Shown here one piece after another: positions 1 through 9,560 of a stretch of 64,000 nt of DNA. This DNA comes from Actinoplanes regularis (GTDB lineage: Bacteria > Actinomycetota > Actinomycetes > Mycobacteriales > Micromonosporaceae). Numbering within the stretch: position 1 is the stretch's first letter; each line of letters begins with the position of its first letter. The DNA lies in assembly GCF_900188005.1 (NCBI RefSeq), contig NZ_FZNR01000005.1, positions 310,001 through 374,000 on the forward strand, written 5' to 3'. The translations under genes were made by a program, and so were the position numbers. Under the pieces are notes generated by a model. The model did not search any database, was not told where the DNA came from, and saw only the letters and a program-made list of their open reading frames with translations.

Positions 1-97
1 CAGGTCCCGGTTGCTGGGCAGTCGGTCACCAGGCGCCAGCCGGGCGATCTCCGCCCGGAGCACGGAGACCAGAGCGGCAATAGTGCTACTCTCAAAC

Positions 98-1345
98 ATG
101 AAAGAACACGATAGCGCTATCGCCGCTCCTGGAGAAACGCTGCTCGACCTCGCCGCCCTACGGGCCGACACCCCTGGCTGCAGGTCGGTGATCCACTTCA
201 ACAACGCCGGCTGCGGCCTGCTCGCCCGGCCGGTGCACCAGGCGATGGTCGAGCACCTGGACCTGGAGGCGCGCATCGGCGGCTACGAGGCCGCCGAGGC
301 CCGCGCCGGCGAGATCAGCGATTTCTACGCCGCGACCGCGGAGCTGATCGGTAGCCGGCCCGGCGAGATCGCCTTCGCCGCCAGCGCCACCGACGCCTAC
401 ACCCGGGCGCTGTCGTCCATCCCGTTCGAGCCCGGTGACGTCATCCTCACCACCCGCAACGACTTCATCTCCAACCAGATCGCCTTCCTGTCGCTACGCA
501 AGCGGTTCGGCGTCGAGATCGTGCACGCGCCCGACGACCCTGACGGCGGCGTCGACGTCGCCGCGATGGCGCGGCTCATGCGAGGACGGCGCCCACGACT
601 GGTCGCGGTCACCCACATCCCCACCAACTCCGGACTGGTCCAGCCCGTCGCGGAGATCGGCCGTCACTGCCGGGACCTGGACCTGGTGTACCTCGTCGAT
701 GCCTGCCAGTCGGTCGGCCAGCTCCCGATCGACGTCGACGAGATCGGCTGCGACTTCCTGACCGCCACCTGCCGCAAGTTCCTGCGTGGACCCCGCGGCA
801 CCGGCTTCCTCTACGTCGCCGACCGGATCCTGCGCGGCGGCTTCGAGCCGTTGTTCATCGACATGCATGGCGCGCGCTGGACCGGTCCCGACACCTATCG
901 CCCGGTCGACACCGCGGCGCGGTTCGAGGACTGGGAGTTCCCCTACGCCGCCCTCATCGGCAGCGCCGCCGCCACCCGCTACGCGCTACGCGTGGGCGTC
1001 AGGTCGATCTCCCGGCGAACTCCCGCCCTGGCGGCCCGGCTACGCGACCGGCTCACCCGGATTCCCGGCGTACGCGTGCTCGATCGCGGCCCGAACCCGG
1101 CCGCGCTGGTCACCTTCGACGTCGCCGGCTGGGAACCGGCGCCGTTCAAGCAGGCCCTGGATACCCACCGGATCAGCTCAGCGCTCAGTTACCGGCACTT
1201 CGCCCAGTACGACTTCGCCGACAAGGACGTCGCCTGGGCGCTTCGGCTCTCGCCGCACTACTACAACACCGAGGACGAGGTCGACGCCGTCGCCGATGCC
1301 GTCACCCACCTCGCCGCCAGCCGACGTACCAAGGAAAGGTGTTGA
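98..1345 (+). CDS. Class V aminotransferase-fold PLP enzyme
   Basis: 415 aa, resembling cysteine desulfurase, isopenicillin-N-epimerase-like and kynureninase-like enzymes of fold type I. PLP-site features are visible: the aspartate of VDACQS (D201), which would pair with the pyridine nitrogen, and the candidate Schiff-base lysine K227 in TCRKFLRGPRG. The substrate cannot be deduced. The ATG at 98 was chosen over a longer reading from 11 because family homology starts shortly after it and a TANNNT-like box (TACTCT, 87-92) lies just upstream, allowing a nearly leaderless transcript. The 3' end overlaps the convergent kinase gene by 44 bases. Fold assignment is firm; reaction unknown. Confidence 0.8.
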   Translation: MKEHDSAIAAPGETLLDLAALRADTPGCRSVIHFNNAGCGLLARPVHQAMVEHLDLEARIGGYEAAEARAGEISDFYAATAELIGSRPGEIAFAASATDAYTRALSSIPFEPGDVILTTRNDFISNQIAFLSLRKRFGVEIVHAPDDPDGGVDVAAMARLMRGRRPRLVAVTHIPTNSGLVQPVAEIGRHCRDLDLVYLVDACQSVGQLPIDVDEIGCDFLTATCRKFLRGPRGTGFLYVADRILRGGFEPLFIDMHGARWTGPDTYRPVDTAARFEDWEFPYAALIGSAAATRYALRVGVRSISRRTPALAARLRDRLTRIPGVRVLDRGPNPAALVTFDVAGWEPAPFKQALDTHRISSALSYRHFAQYDFADKDVAWALRLSPHYYNTEDEVDAVADAVTHLAASRRTKERC

Positions 1346-4300
1346 TCTCGACAGGGGCACCTCCCGGAGGCGATGGCGACCTTGTGCCGGGGAACTGAGG
1401 ACGTCGCGTGTTCTCCGGTACTTCGGGGTCCTGAAGGCTGGTGGTCTTTGGCAGCGTGAGCGTGAAGACGCTGCCGGCCGGCCGGCCGGGCCGGTGGCCG
1501 ACGGTGCCGTTGTTGGCCTCAGCCAGGGCTTTGACGATGTACAGGCCCAGGCCGTGGCCTTTGACCTTGGCGGTGCCGGCGGCCCGGGTGTAGCGGTCGA
1601 ACAACTCCGGACGCAGGTGCTCGGGGACGCCGGGACCCTCGTCGTGGACGCCGATGACGACGGTGTCGTCGTGCTGCTCGACGGTGACCGCGGTGACTCC
1701 GCCGGCGTACTTGCCGGCGTTGGTGCAGAAGTTCGTGACGATCTGCTGCAGGTGGCTGGGGTGTACCAGCACCTTCAGCAGAGCCGGGCACTCGACGGGA
1801 ACAGCGAGGTCGAGGCCGCCGAGAACCTCGGCCAGCGCCGGGGCGAGCGCGACGGGCTCCGGGGTGGCTTGCAGCCGGCCCGCGTCGAGTGTGCACATGG
1901 TCAGGATCTCGCCACGCAGCAGATCAAGGCGTCGTGCGCCGCGGGCAATCGCGTCGACGGCCTTGCGCTGCATCCGATCCAGGCTGTCCCGGGTGTCGGT
2001 CAGCACTTCGGCGTAGCCGGCGATCGCGGTCAGCGGGGTGCCGATCTCGTGCGAGAGCATGCCCATCAGGTCGAGCTTGAGCACGTTGGCCGCGGCGAGC
2101 TGGGCGTTGCTGTCCTGCAGCTCGGCGTTCCGGTCGACCAGTTCGGCGGCGGCGGCATCCCGGTCGCGTTCGGCGGCCAGCCGGGCGGTGATGTCCTGCA
2201 CGACGGCGACGAAGTTGACCGGGCGCCCGTCGGCGTCGCGGACCAGCGACATACCGATCTGCGCGTCGACGATGCCCCCATCGACGTGCAGGAGCCGCTG
2301 GTGGCGGTCGTCGGCGCCCTCCTCGGCGAACAGCCGCGCGGCGATGCGGCGGCTTTCGGCACGGTCGTCGGGGTGGGTGAGCTCGTCGAGACGGTGGCCT
2401 TGCACCGCGGCGACCGGGCGGCCGAGCATCCGTGCGAGAGCGGGGTTGACCTCGAGGAACGTGCCGTCGAGGGTGAGGGTGGCCTGGCCGATGGTGGCGA
2501 GCGCGAACTGGCTGCGCAGCCGTTGCTCGCTGTCGGCCAGGCGGCGCTCGGCGAGCTTGCGGCCGGTGACATCGACGTTGACCTCGAGGATCGCGGCGGG
2601 GCGGCCTTCGTCGTCGTACTGCATCGCCTGCCGGCTGAGCACGGTGATGCGGGTGCCGTCGCTACGCAGGTGATCCAGTTCGCCTTCCCACTGGCCGGCA
2701 TCGACCAGCGCGGCATCGACGGCGACGCGGCCGTCCGGGAAGCGGGTGCCGAGCAGCCGGTGCGTGATCCGGCCGTGCGCGGCGTCGCTGTCCCAGCCGT
2801 AGGTGGTCTCGGCGCCGCGGTTCCAGTAGGTGACCCGGCTGTCCAGGTCACGGACGATGACCGCGACGGGCGCGAGGTCGAGTAGTTCGGCCTGCTGCCG
2901 CAGCCGGGTCTGGGCGTGGTGGCGTTCGGTGACATCGGTGCACACGCCGTCGACGAACAGCTCGCCGTCGTCGTGACGTGGGGTCGCCCGGCTCCACACC
3001 CAGCGCACCAGCCCGTCAGCGCCGACCAGCCGGCACTCCACCTCGGCCGGCTGCTGCGCGCAGAGCCGGACGTGGAAGGCGTCGAAGAGATGACGGTCGT
3101 CGGGGTGCACCATGTCGGCCCCGACCAGGGCGAGGTTCCCGTCGGCCGGGGGCGGCCCGCCGAAGATGTCCGAACCGTTCGGGCTGGCGTACACCAGGCT
3201 CATCTCGCCGTCCGGGGTGATCCGCACGGTCCACAGGTAGTCGCGCACGCCCGCCACGACCCGGTCGAAGTCGCGGCGGGCCCGGGCCAGTTCGAGTTCG
3301 AGCTCCTCGGCACGGCGCCGATGCACGTACTGGCCGATGTGCGCCGCGATCGTGTCCAGCGCGGCCGTCAGCTCGTCGTCGGCCTCGCCGCTGTGCCGGT
3401 CGAACGCGGTCAGCACCCCGACCACGTCCGTGCCGTTGCGCACCGGCACAGCCACCTCGCTGCGCAGGCCCGCGGCGCCGGCGGCCGCCGCTCGGGGCAG
3501 CGCGGATCCGGGCAGGTCGCTGATCCACCGCGCCGTGCCCTGCGCCCAGACCTGACCGACCAGCCCCTCGCCGCGGGCGAACGCGTCGACGGCCCGCATC
3601 GGGGCTGTCCGGTCGGTCTCCTGCGACCAGGAGGCCAGCCGCACCAGCCGCGTGCCGGCGTTGTCCAGGTGCCAATACTCGACATACGGCCAGGCCAGGC
3701 GTTCGCCGACGCGGGCGACGACCGCCCCGGCGGCCTGCGCCGCGCTCCGCGTACCCGCGAGGGCGTCGGCGACGTCGTACTCCAGCTGCCGCAGCATCTC
3801 GCTGCGCCGCACGGAGGTCATGTCGCGGATGAAGGCGTGGAAAACCGGGCCGCCGGTCGGCTGCGGCAGGACCGACAGGGCCAGTTCGATCGGGAACTCG
3901 CGGCCACCGCGGTGCACCGCCTGCACCGCGACCCGCTGCCCGGCCAGCGTCGACTCGCCGCCGCCGGCCACCCGCGCCAGCCCGGCGGCGTGCGCGTGCC
4001 GGAACCGCTCGGGAATGATCAGCTCGCTGATCGGGCGGCCGAGCGCCTCCGGCTCGCTCCATCCGAACATCCGCTCGGCGGCGACATTCCAGCCGGTGAC
4101 CACGCCGGTGCCGTCGACCGCCACGAACGCGTCCAGCGCACTGTCGATGATCATCTGGGTACGGGTCGCGGCCGCGACGGCGTCGTGCTCGCTGATCCGG
4201 GCGGCGATCTCCGCGGCAGCGGCAGCCGCGAGATCCTGCAGTACCGCCACGTCCGCGTCCGTCCACTGCCGCACCGTCGTGTCGACCGCGCACAACGTGC

Positions 4301-4712
4301 CGAGCACCAACCCGGCCGGCGAACGCAACGGCACCCCGAGGTAGGCGATCGCGTCATACTCCACGATCGCCGGGTTGTCCCGCAGCAGAGGATGCTCACG
4401 AGCGTCGGCGACCACGAGCGGCTCGCCGGATTCGACGACGTACCGGCAATAGGAGTGCGACATCGGGGTCTCGCGCGTCGTCAGTCGCGGCTCCTCGAGG
4501 CCGACGTGACTGACCAGGCACTGCCGTTCCGCCTCGACCAGAGACACCAGCGTCACCGGCGCACCCAGCAGTCGCGCCGCCAGCCCGCTGATGCGATCCA
4601 GCACCGGCGAATCGTTGTGACCGGGCAGGCCCGTCGCCGCCACCGCGGCAAGCCGCACCGGATTGGCAACGGCGCCGACGGCCGCGCTGGTCTCAACGCC
4701 TGAAAGCTTCAT
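1302..4712 (-). CDS. Cytosolic multi-sensor GAF/PAS histidine kinase
   Basis: 1136 aa with no membrane segment. Order read from the protein: GAF (about 30-180), PAS (190-310), GAF (330-465), three PAS domains (480-605, 610-735, 740-860), HisKA with the phospho-acceptor H888 in LSHEIGTPLT, and HATPase_c with N box (NFCTNAGKYAGG), G1 (DEGPGVP) and G2 (GHGLGLYIV). The H box has Gly where Arg is usual (HEIGTPL versus HELRTPL). The first GAF closely resembles the N-terminal GAF of the SpoIIE phosphatase at 57.4 kb (shared SHS-C and LGSLCAID-like segments). About 47 residues follow the ATPase domain and overlap the convergent gene. No partner regulator is adjacent. Starts at 4718 (GTG) and 4712 (ATG) are both possible. 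Confidence 0.9.
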   Translation of the reverse strand: MKLSGVETSAAVGAVANPVRLAAVAATGLPGHNDSPVLDRISGLAARLLGAPVTLVSLVEAERQCLVSHVGLEEPRLTTRETPMSHSYCRYVVESGEPLVVADAREHPLLRDNPAIVEYDAIAYLGVPLRSPAGLVLGTLCAVDTTVRQWTDADVAVLQDLAAAAAAEIAARISEHDAVAAATRTQMIIDSALDAFVAVDGTGVVTGWNVAAERMFGWSEPEALGRPISELIIPERFRHAHAAGLARVAGGGESTLAGQRVAVQAVHRGGREFPIELALSVLPQPTGGPVFHAFIRDMTSVRRSEMLRQLEYDVADALAGTRSAAQAAGAVVARVGERLAWPYVEYWHLDNAGTRLVRLASWSQETDRTAPMRAVDAFARGEGLVGQVWAQGTARWISDLPGSALPRAAAAGAAGLRSEVAVPVRNGTDVVGVLTAFDRHSGEADDELTAALDTIAAHIGQYVHRRRAEELELELARARRDFDRVVAGVRDYLWTVRITPDGEMSLVYASPNGSDIFGGPPPADGNLALVGADMVHPDDRHLFDAFHVRLCAQQPAEVECRLVGADGLVRWVWSRATPRHDDGELFVDGVCTDVTERHHAQTRLRQQAELLDLAPVAVIVRDLDSRVTYWNRGAETTYGWDSDAAHGRITHRLLGTRFPDGRVAVDAALVDAGQWEGELDHLRSDGTRITVLSRQAMQYDDEGRPAAILEVNVDVTGRKLAERRLADSEQRLRSQFALATIGQATLTLDGTFLEVNPALARMLGRPVAAVQGHRLDELTHPDDRAESRRIAARLFAEEGADDRHQRLLHVDGGIVDAQIGMSLVRDADGRPVNFVAVVQDITARLAAERDRDAAAAELVDRNAELQDSNAQLAAANVLKLDLMGMLSHEIGTPLTAIAGYAEVLTDTRDSLDRMQRKAVDAIARGARRLDLLRGEILTMCTLDAGRLQATPEPVALAPALAEVLGGLDLAVPVECPALLKVLVHPSHLQQIVTNFCTNAGKYAGGVTAVTVEQHDDTVVIGVHDEGPGVPEHLRPELFDRYTRAAGTAKVKGHGLGLYIVKALAEANNGTVGHRPGRPAGSVFTLTLPKTTSLQDPEVPENTRRPQFPGTRSPSPPGGAPVEINTFPWYVGWRRGG

Positions 4713-4834
4713 CACCACCGGACATCGGCCACCGCGCCCGGGGCACTGAGCGCCACCGACGACTTTCTTGACGAGGAAAGCACTCCTGCGCGTGTGACAA
4801 CCAATCGGCTACCGCCGGCGGCTCCTGAAGAAGT

Positions 4835-5266
4835 TCATCCGCGTCGTGTCGGCCACGCCCAGGCGACCCGGGTGATGACCAGCAGGAGCGCTGTCTCGAT
4901 CAGGGTTCCGACGATGTAGTAGACCCAGCTCTCACCGATGAGCGAGGCGCCCGCGGTCACCACGTAGAGCAGGCTGACCACGATGTTGGCGATCCGGTTG
5001 ATCCGCGCCCGGGCGAGCAGCGAGACGACCACCATCATCGCCGCACCCGCGATGTACAGCGTCGTGAGCACGAGGAACGTCTGGTCGATCGCGAACCCGG
5101 TGCCGGACACCTTGCCGGCGAGCACTCCGTTGATCACATCAGCGCGGTAGAAGCCGAAGATGTCGACGTAGGCGAACACGAACAGCGTGGTGACCCATAA
5201 GCCGCAGAGCACGATCTTGACGTCGATCCTGGTGTCCAGGAGTTCGTTCGGCTGATTTCCGTTCAC
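4835..5266 (-). CDS. Small four-helix membrane protein (DUF6326-like)
   Basis: 143 aa with four hydrophobic segments (about 20-40, 63-85, 92-110, 115-135) separated by short loops and a basic C-terminus. It resembles the actinobacterial DUF6326 family, whose function is unknown. The GTG start at 5266 has a good ribosome-binding site (AAGGAG, 8 nt upstream on the minus strand). It is divergent from the two-component pair starting at 5435. The family name is from memory and less certain than the reading of a membrane protein. Confidence 0.75.
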   Translation of the reverse strand: MNGNQPNELLDTRIDVKIVLCGLWVTTLFVFAYVDIFGFYRADVINGVLAGKVSGTGFAIDQTFLVLTTLYIAGAAMMVVVSLLARARINRIANIVVSLLYVVTAGASLIGESWVYYIVGTLIETALLLVITRVAWAWPTRRG

Positions 5267-5421
5267 GGGTCGTCTCCTTCCGGCAGCCGTAGCGGTGGCC
5301 GGTCCCCAGCCTCAGCCGCACGGGCGGTGGGACGCCCGAGTCCTGTGGCCGGTGCTTCCCTGGCTCATCGGCCAGGTAGGCGGCTGGTCGCTCGGCGGGT
5401 ACGCAAGGTACGCCCGATCGC

Positions 5422-5427
5422 TACTGT
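5422..5427 (+). promoter_or_regulatory. -10 box of a leaderless promoter
   Basis: TACTGT lies 7 nt before the GTG at 5435, the spacing expected when transcription begins on the start codon. No Shine-Dalgarno sequence is present, which supports leaderless expression of the kinase. Confidence 0.55.
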
Positions 5428-5434
5428 GGCAGTC

Positions 5435-6580
5435 GTGTGGAACCCCGCGACGACGTTGTGGGCCGCCGCGCGGCGCCCGTCGCCGTACACCCGGCGCGAC
5501 CGGGCCCTCGCCGCGCTGGTGTTGATCGTGCTCGTGTTCGAAGCGGTTTTCCGGGACCTGGCCTGGCGGCCGGTAGCCGTCGTGTTCGGATGTGGCCTGG
5601 CGCTCGCGGTCCTCGTCCGGCGGACCTATCCACTCCCCGCGGTGGTGTTCGCCTTCGGAGGTTTCGCGGTCCTCGACGTCGCCGCCTTCGTGGCGGGCGC
5701 CGAACCCGTGGTCCTGCACAGCGGATGGGCGGTGTTCGTGCTGGTCTACTCGCTTCTGCGGTGGCGCGCCGGCCGCGAGGTGGCCATCGGGATGGCGGTC
5801 GTCGCGGTGGCGCTGGCAGCCATTGTCGGCGTCGACTTCCCCGGGTTCGCCGAGACGACCGCCGGGATCGCCATGGTGCTGTTGGCCGCTGCTCTCGGGG
5901 CCTCGGTGCGCTACCGGACCATCGCCCGCGGACAGTTGATCGTGCAGGCCAAACTTCAGGAACGCGAACAGCTGGCTCGAGAGTTGCACGACACCGTGGC
6001 TCACCACGTCTCCGCGATCGCGATCCAGGCCCAGGCCGGCCTGTTTCTCGCCCGGTCATCGTCGCTGAGCGGAGCGACGGAAGCCCTCGAAACCATCAAC
6101 CGCGAGGCGGCCCGGGCGCTCGCGGAGATGCGCATGATGGTCAGCGCTCTACGCGACCGTCAGCAGCAGCCGTCTCTGGTTCCCCAGCGCCGGATCGCCG
6201 ACATCAGAGACATCGCCGCTGACGGCACCGAGACGCTGCGCATCGACGTCGAGCTGCACGGTGACCTGACGAACCTCCCGCCCGCCGTCGAGGGTGCCCT
6301 CTACCGCGTGACGCAGGAATCGATCACCAACGCCCAGCGCCACGCCCAGCAGGCGACCCGGGTCAGGGTCGAGGTGACCGGCAGCGCTACCGAGGTCCAG
6401 CTGACGGTCTGCGACGACGGGGCCCGCATCGCCCCCGCGGCCGCCGGTCCGTCCGGATTCGGGCTGGTCGGCATGACCGAACGCGTCACGCTCCTGGGCG
6501 GCACGCTCACCGCCGGACCGAATCCGGATCACGGCTGGATCGTCCGGGCCGTCCTTCCCCGCGCAGGCGCCGCGACATGA
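5435..6580 (+). CDS. NarL-type sensor histidine kinase (HisKA_3)
   Basis: 381 aa. Four to five membrane helices fill about residues 20-165. A short coiled linker leads to the HisKA_3 dimerisation segment with phospho-acceptor H185 in ARELHDTVAHHVSAI, then a HATPase_c domain (about 270-375) with a DDG motif and a GFGLVGM glycine loop. The membrane region has no large extracytoplasmic domain, as in kinases that sense membrane or cell-wall state (inference). The GTG at 5435 was preferred to an upstream in-frame ATG at 5327 because of the leaderless -10 box. Its stop overlaps the next start (ATGA), so kinase and regulator are translationally coupled. Confidence 0.9.
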   Translation: MWNPATTLWAAARRPSPYTRRDRALAALVLIVLVFEAVFRDLAWRPVAVVFGCGLALAVLVRRTYPLPAVVFAFGGFAVLDVAAFVAGAEPVVLHSGWAVFVLVYSLLRWRAGREVAIGMAVVAVALAAIVGVDFPGFAETTAGIAMVLLAAALGASVRYRTIARGQLIVQAKLQEREQLARELHDTVAHHVSAIAIQAQAGLFLARSSSLSGATEALETINREAARALAEMRMMVSALRDRQQQPSLVPQRRIADIRDIAADGTETLRIDVELHGDLTNLPPAVEGALYRVTQESITNAQRHAQQATRVRVEVTGSATEVQLTVCDDGARIAPAAAGPSGFGLVGMTERVTLLGGTLTAGPNPDHGWIVRAVLPRAGAAT

Positions 6581-7230
6581 ACATCCGCGTCCTCATCGCC
6601 GACGACCAGGGCATCGTCCGGGCGGGACTGTCGACGATCCTCAACGGCCAGCCCGGCATCGAGGTGGTCGGGCAGGCGGCCGACGGGCGTGCGGCCGTCG
6701 CGCTCGCCCGCCGCCTGCGGCCGGATGTGTGCCTGTTCGACATCCGGATGCCCGTCCTGGACGGCATCGAGGCCACCCGTCTGCTCGCCGGACCGGAGAT
6801 CTCCGATCCGATCGCCGTCGTCGTGATCACCACGTTCGACACCGACGAGTACATCTACGGAGCTCTCCAGGCGGGCGCCCGCGGCTTCCTGCTCAAGGGC
6901 GCCGAACCGGACCAGCTGGTCCAGGCGATCCACGCCGCCGTGCAGGGTGACGCGCTCATCGACCCGGCCGTCACCGGCAGGCTGCTCGCCACGTTCGCCA
7001 CCGGCGGCCCCACCACCACCCCGGCTCAGCCGGTCCAGGCCCTGACCGACCGGGAGGAAGACGTGCTGGACAGGGTCGCGCGGGGTAGGACGAACGCCGA
7101 GATCGCCGGGGACCTGCACATCAGCATGAGCACGGTCAAGTTCCATCTCACCGGGCTCATGACCAAGCTCGGGGCCCGGAACCGCGTCGAACTCGCCATG
7201 TGGGCCTACCAGACCAACCGTGTCACGTGA
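6577..7230 (+). CDS. NarL/FixJ-family response regulator
   Basis: 217 aa. Receiver domain (1-120) with acidic pair D9-D10, phospho-acceptor D55 (LFDIRMP) and the conserved K of LLKGAEPD. A linker leads to a LuxR-type helix-turn-helix (about 148-210: LTDREEDVLDRVARG, then NAEIAGDLHISMSTVKFHL). It is the partner of the kinase just upstream, with which it overlaps by 4 bases. Likely a dimeric DNA-binding activator; targets unknown. Confidence 0.93.
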   Translation: MNIRVLIADDQGIVRAGLSTILNGQPGIEVVGQAADGRAAVALARRLRPDVCLFDIRMPVLDGIEATRLLAGPEISDPIAVVVITTFDTDEYIYGALQAGARGFLLKGAEPDQLVQAIHAAVQGDALIDPAVTGRLLATFATGGPTTTPAQPVQALTDREEDVLDRVARGRTNAEIAGDLHISMSTVKFHLTGLMTKLGARNRVELAMWAYQTNRVT

Positions 7231-7254
7231 CGCCCGGGTCGGACGAGGGCTGAC

Positions 7255-7950
7255 TCATGTCGTCCGGGTTGGTTCTGCCGCCCGCTGACCCAGTGGCCCG
7301 AGCTGGCTCGCACGGAAGTAGGCGGCGGTATGTGCGGCGAGGCTTGCCGCGTCGCGAACGATCGGTACGGGAGGTTCGTCCGGCTGCGGCGGGTGGCGGA
7401 CGGGCAGGGGTACTCGCTGGGGTAGGCCGGCCGTGGTCAGGACCGGTGGGACGGCAGTGTGATCGGATGGAGGGCGACCGCTGTCCTCCGCGTTGGCGCG
7501 GTCCTCGCGGCCCCGCTGGCATCCGTGGAAGTAGGCGGCGGTGCGTGCGGCGACGCTTGCCGGCTCGCGGCCGACCTGGTCGTCCAGCCGCGGCGGCTGG
7601 TGGACCGCCCTGAAGAGCAGGGGAGGCACAACGCCGGCTTGCTCGGCGCCGTCCTCGGGCGAGGGCGACTCGCAGGCCCGGACGGCGAGGATCCACAGGG
7701 CCCTGATCGAGGCCAGCTTGTCCGGGTCGAGGTGTCCGACGACGGCCTCGACGATCCTCAACGTCGTGGGCGGTCGCCGGCCCGTGAAGACCCTGTGGAC
7801 GGTCGCGTGTGCCGCCTTACCGTCCATCTCCTTCGCGATGTCGCGGGTGCTCTTCCTCCCGCTCGCCAGGTGCAGCTCGAGCATCGCGTCGAAGAACGCG
7901 GTCACTTCCGGGGGCTCACCGCTGACGCGCTTACGTTGCAGTCTGCCCAT
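7255..7950 (-). CDS. Helix-turn-helix protein with a repeated C-terminal motif
   Basis: 231 aa, function unknown. Residues 15-75 look like an actinomycete XRE-like DNA-binding domain (STRDIAKEMDGKAAHATVHR as recognition unit), followed by an amphipathic helix ending in LASIRALWILAV. The C-terminal half is Pro/Arg-rich, low in complexity, and carries two copies of a motif of the form AS(V/L)AA(R/H)TAAYF near residues 131-141 and 202-212. The ATG at 7950 has no obvious ribosome-binding site. Four GTCTC elements lie upstream (7963, 7983, 8109, 8119) and could be operator half-sites. The HTH is moderately certain; the role of the tail is unknown. Confidence 0.65.
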   Translation of the reverse strand: MGRLQRKRVSGEPPEVTAFFDAMLELHLASGRKSTRDIAKEMDGKAAHATVHRVFTGRRPPTTLRIVEAVVGHLDPDKLASIRALWILAVRACESPSPEDGAEQAGVVPPLLFRAVHQPPRLDDQVGREPASVAARTAAYFHGCQRGREDRANAEDSGRPPSDHTAVPPVLTTAGLPQRVPLPVRHPPQPDEPPVPIVRDAASLAAHTAAYFRASQLGPLGQRAAEPTRTT

Positions 7951-8236
7951 GCCCGACTATTCGTCTCGCGCTGTAACACTGCGTCTCATCGTGTCAGCGT
8001 GGCATCCGGAGCGGGCGTGACACAACGCCCTCTTCGGGGGAGGCTTTTCGACCCACGGGATCCGGTCGAATCTGGTCAGTTCAACTACGTAGAGTTATGC
8101 ATCATTTTGTCTCAACTCGTCTCAAGGACTCGTTTACGCAGCTCAGGAGGCTAATTCTGGATGCGATCAAAGCACCTCACCCGGGCCTCGATTCTTTACG
8201 CAGAGAATCGGCAGGCGTTCGAAAGGACCGTCCACC

Positions 8237-8488
8237 ATGACCGACGCAACCTCCCAGGAGTCCTCAGAGCGCTCCTCAGCGAGCCGGAAGGCGACGCCGC
8301 CCACCGATCACCGGCTCTTGTGGATCGCTGTCATGGCGCTGTTCGCCCTCATCGCGGGCACCCTGGCGGGTCTGCTCGCGTTTGCGGGGGATGCGAAACT
8401 GCCCGCGGCCGTCCTCACCGCCGGCACGGCCTTCGCGGGGACCGTGCTCCTGCTCCTGACGGTCGCTCATTACCTCGATCGCGAGTGA
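8237..8488 (+). CDS. Small two-helix membrane protein
   Basis: 83 aa. A Ser/Thr-rich N-terminus (1-25) is followed by two hydrophobic helices (about 28-50 and 57-77) and a short charged end. The ATG is preceded by AAAGGA about 10 nt upstream. No family is recognised beyond similarly sized actinobacterial membrane proteins. The gene follows a comparatively AT-rich 280-base intergenic stretch and stands alone. Confidence 0.6.
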   Translation: MTDATSQESSERSSASRKATPPTDHRLLWIAVMALFALIAGTLAGLLAFAGDAKLPAAVLTAGTAFAGTVLLLLTVAHYLDRE

Positions 8489-8629
8489 GGTTCGCCGGCG
8501 AAGCCGAAACACTGCGGGCAACAACCTGCTGCTCTTCTCCCCGCCAAGTCGTGACCGTGTCCGACCACGCGTCAGCCGCCCGCCGGCGGACCGGAAGCGG
8601 GTCAGCACCGCCTCGGGTCAGCGAAGCCG

Positions 8630-9376
8630 TCATTGACCGTTCCCGGCCGCGAAGGCCCGGTCGACCGCGTCGGCGAACGCGCCCAGGGAGGGGAACTCGG
8701 CCTGATAGCTCCACGCCTGGTCGGGCTCCGGGGTCGCGCCCCAGCCGGGTTTGTCGTGCCGTCGGTTGATCCATACCGACGGCAGACCCTCGCGCTTGGC
8801 GGGGACGTGGTCGTGGAACAGGCTCTGCGCCGCGTGCAGCAGGTGCTCGCGCTTCACGCCGAGCCGCGGCAGGGTCTCGTCGAGCGCCCGGAAGTGCTTG
8901 TCGCCCGGCTTGTAACCGTGCACGTCCTCAGCCGTGATGATCGCCGCGAAGTCACCCCGCAGCCGCTGATTGCTGCCGGCGAAGCCGGCCCGGTGCACAT
9001 TGGACAGGATGATCAGCTGGTAGTGCCGAGCGAGCCGGGCCAGGGCGTCGGAAGAATCCGGAAAAGCAGGCCATTCCGGTACGGAGTCACCGAGGCGCTG
9101 TGCCCACTCGTCGCTGACCGCGCGACCAAGCTGGGCTCCCGTGCGCCGGAACGCCTCGGCGATCACCAGTGGATACAGCGCCGTGGGCTGCTCCAGTTCG
9201 ACCGCGGCCTCGTGGTCGGCGTACGCCAGCAGCAACGCCTCGCCACCGAGTCCGAGCCCCTGCTCGGCGGCCCACGGCGCCAGCACGGCCGCGATGCCGG
9301 TCTCCCAGTCGATGAGCGTGCCGTAGCAGTCGAAGCTGACGGCCTTGAACGCGGTGAAGTCCAGGTCTGTGGTCAT
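8630..9376 (-). CDS. HAD-family hydrolase (haloacid dehalogenase type II-like)
   Basis: 248 aa. HAD motif I is FDCYGTLIDWE (nucleophile Asp, near residue 15), motif II is the LSN of LIILSNVHRAGF, and motif III is around YKPGDKHF. The cap region between motifs I and II is helical, as in L-2-haloacid dehalogenases and related phosphatases. The ATG at 9376 has the ribosome-binding site GGAAGGGACC; the open frame extends upstream without family similarity. Substrate (a 2-haloacid or a phosphate ester) cannot be told by reading. Confidence 0.85.
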   Translation of the reverse strand: MTTDLDFTAFKAVSFDCYGTLIDWETGIAAVLAPWAAEQGLGLGGEALLLAYADHEAAVELEQPTALYPLVIAEAFRRTGAQLGRAVSDEWAQRLGDSVPEWPAFPDSSDALARLARHYQLIILSNVHRAGFAGSNQRLRGDFAAIITAEDVHGYKPGDKHFRALDETLPRLGVKREHLLHAAQSLFHDHVPAKREGLPSVWINRRHDKPGWGATPEPDQAWSYQAEFPSLGAFADAVDRAFAAGNGQ

Positions 9377-9560
9377 CCGAGGGTCCCTTCCGGCGGAATG
9401 TGCCTGCGCAAATGTACTTACCGAACCTCGTATGATCCATCTTTTGAGGTGGTCCGCGAAAGCGTGAATTCTCGCCCTTTCGCGGTCAGGCCGATTCGAT
9501 GTCCGCGGTGATACCTTACCGTGGTTTTTACGGTTGACCGCGGGCCGGACAGGAGCGGAC

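Noticed and set aside
786..2885. A 699-residue plus-strand open frame
   Set aside because: It is antisense to the GAF/PAS kinase, Gly/Val/Asp-rich, with no domain; a typical high-GC shadow.
2916..4703. A 595-residue plus-strand open frame opposite the same kinase
   Set aside because: Low-complexity Arg/His/Gly content and no motif; the minus strand encodes clear GAF and PAS domains.
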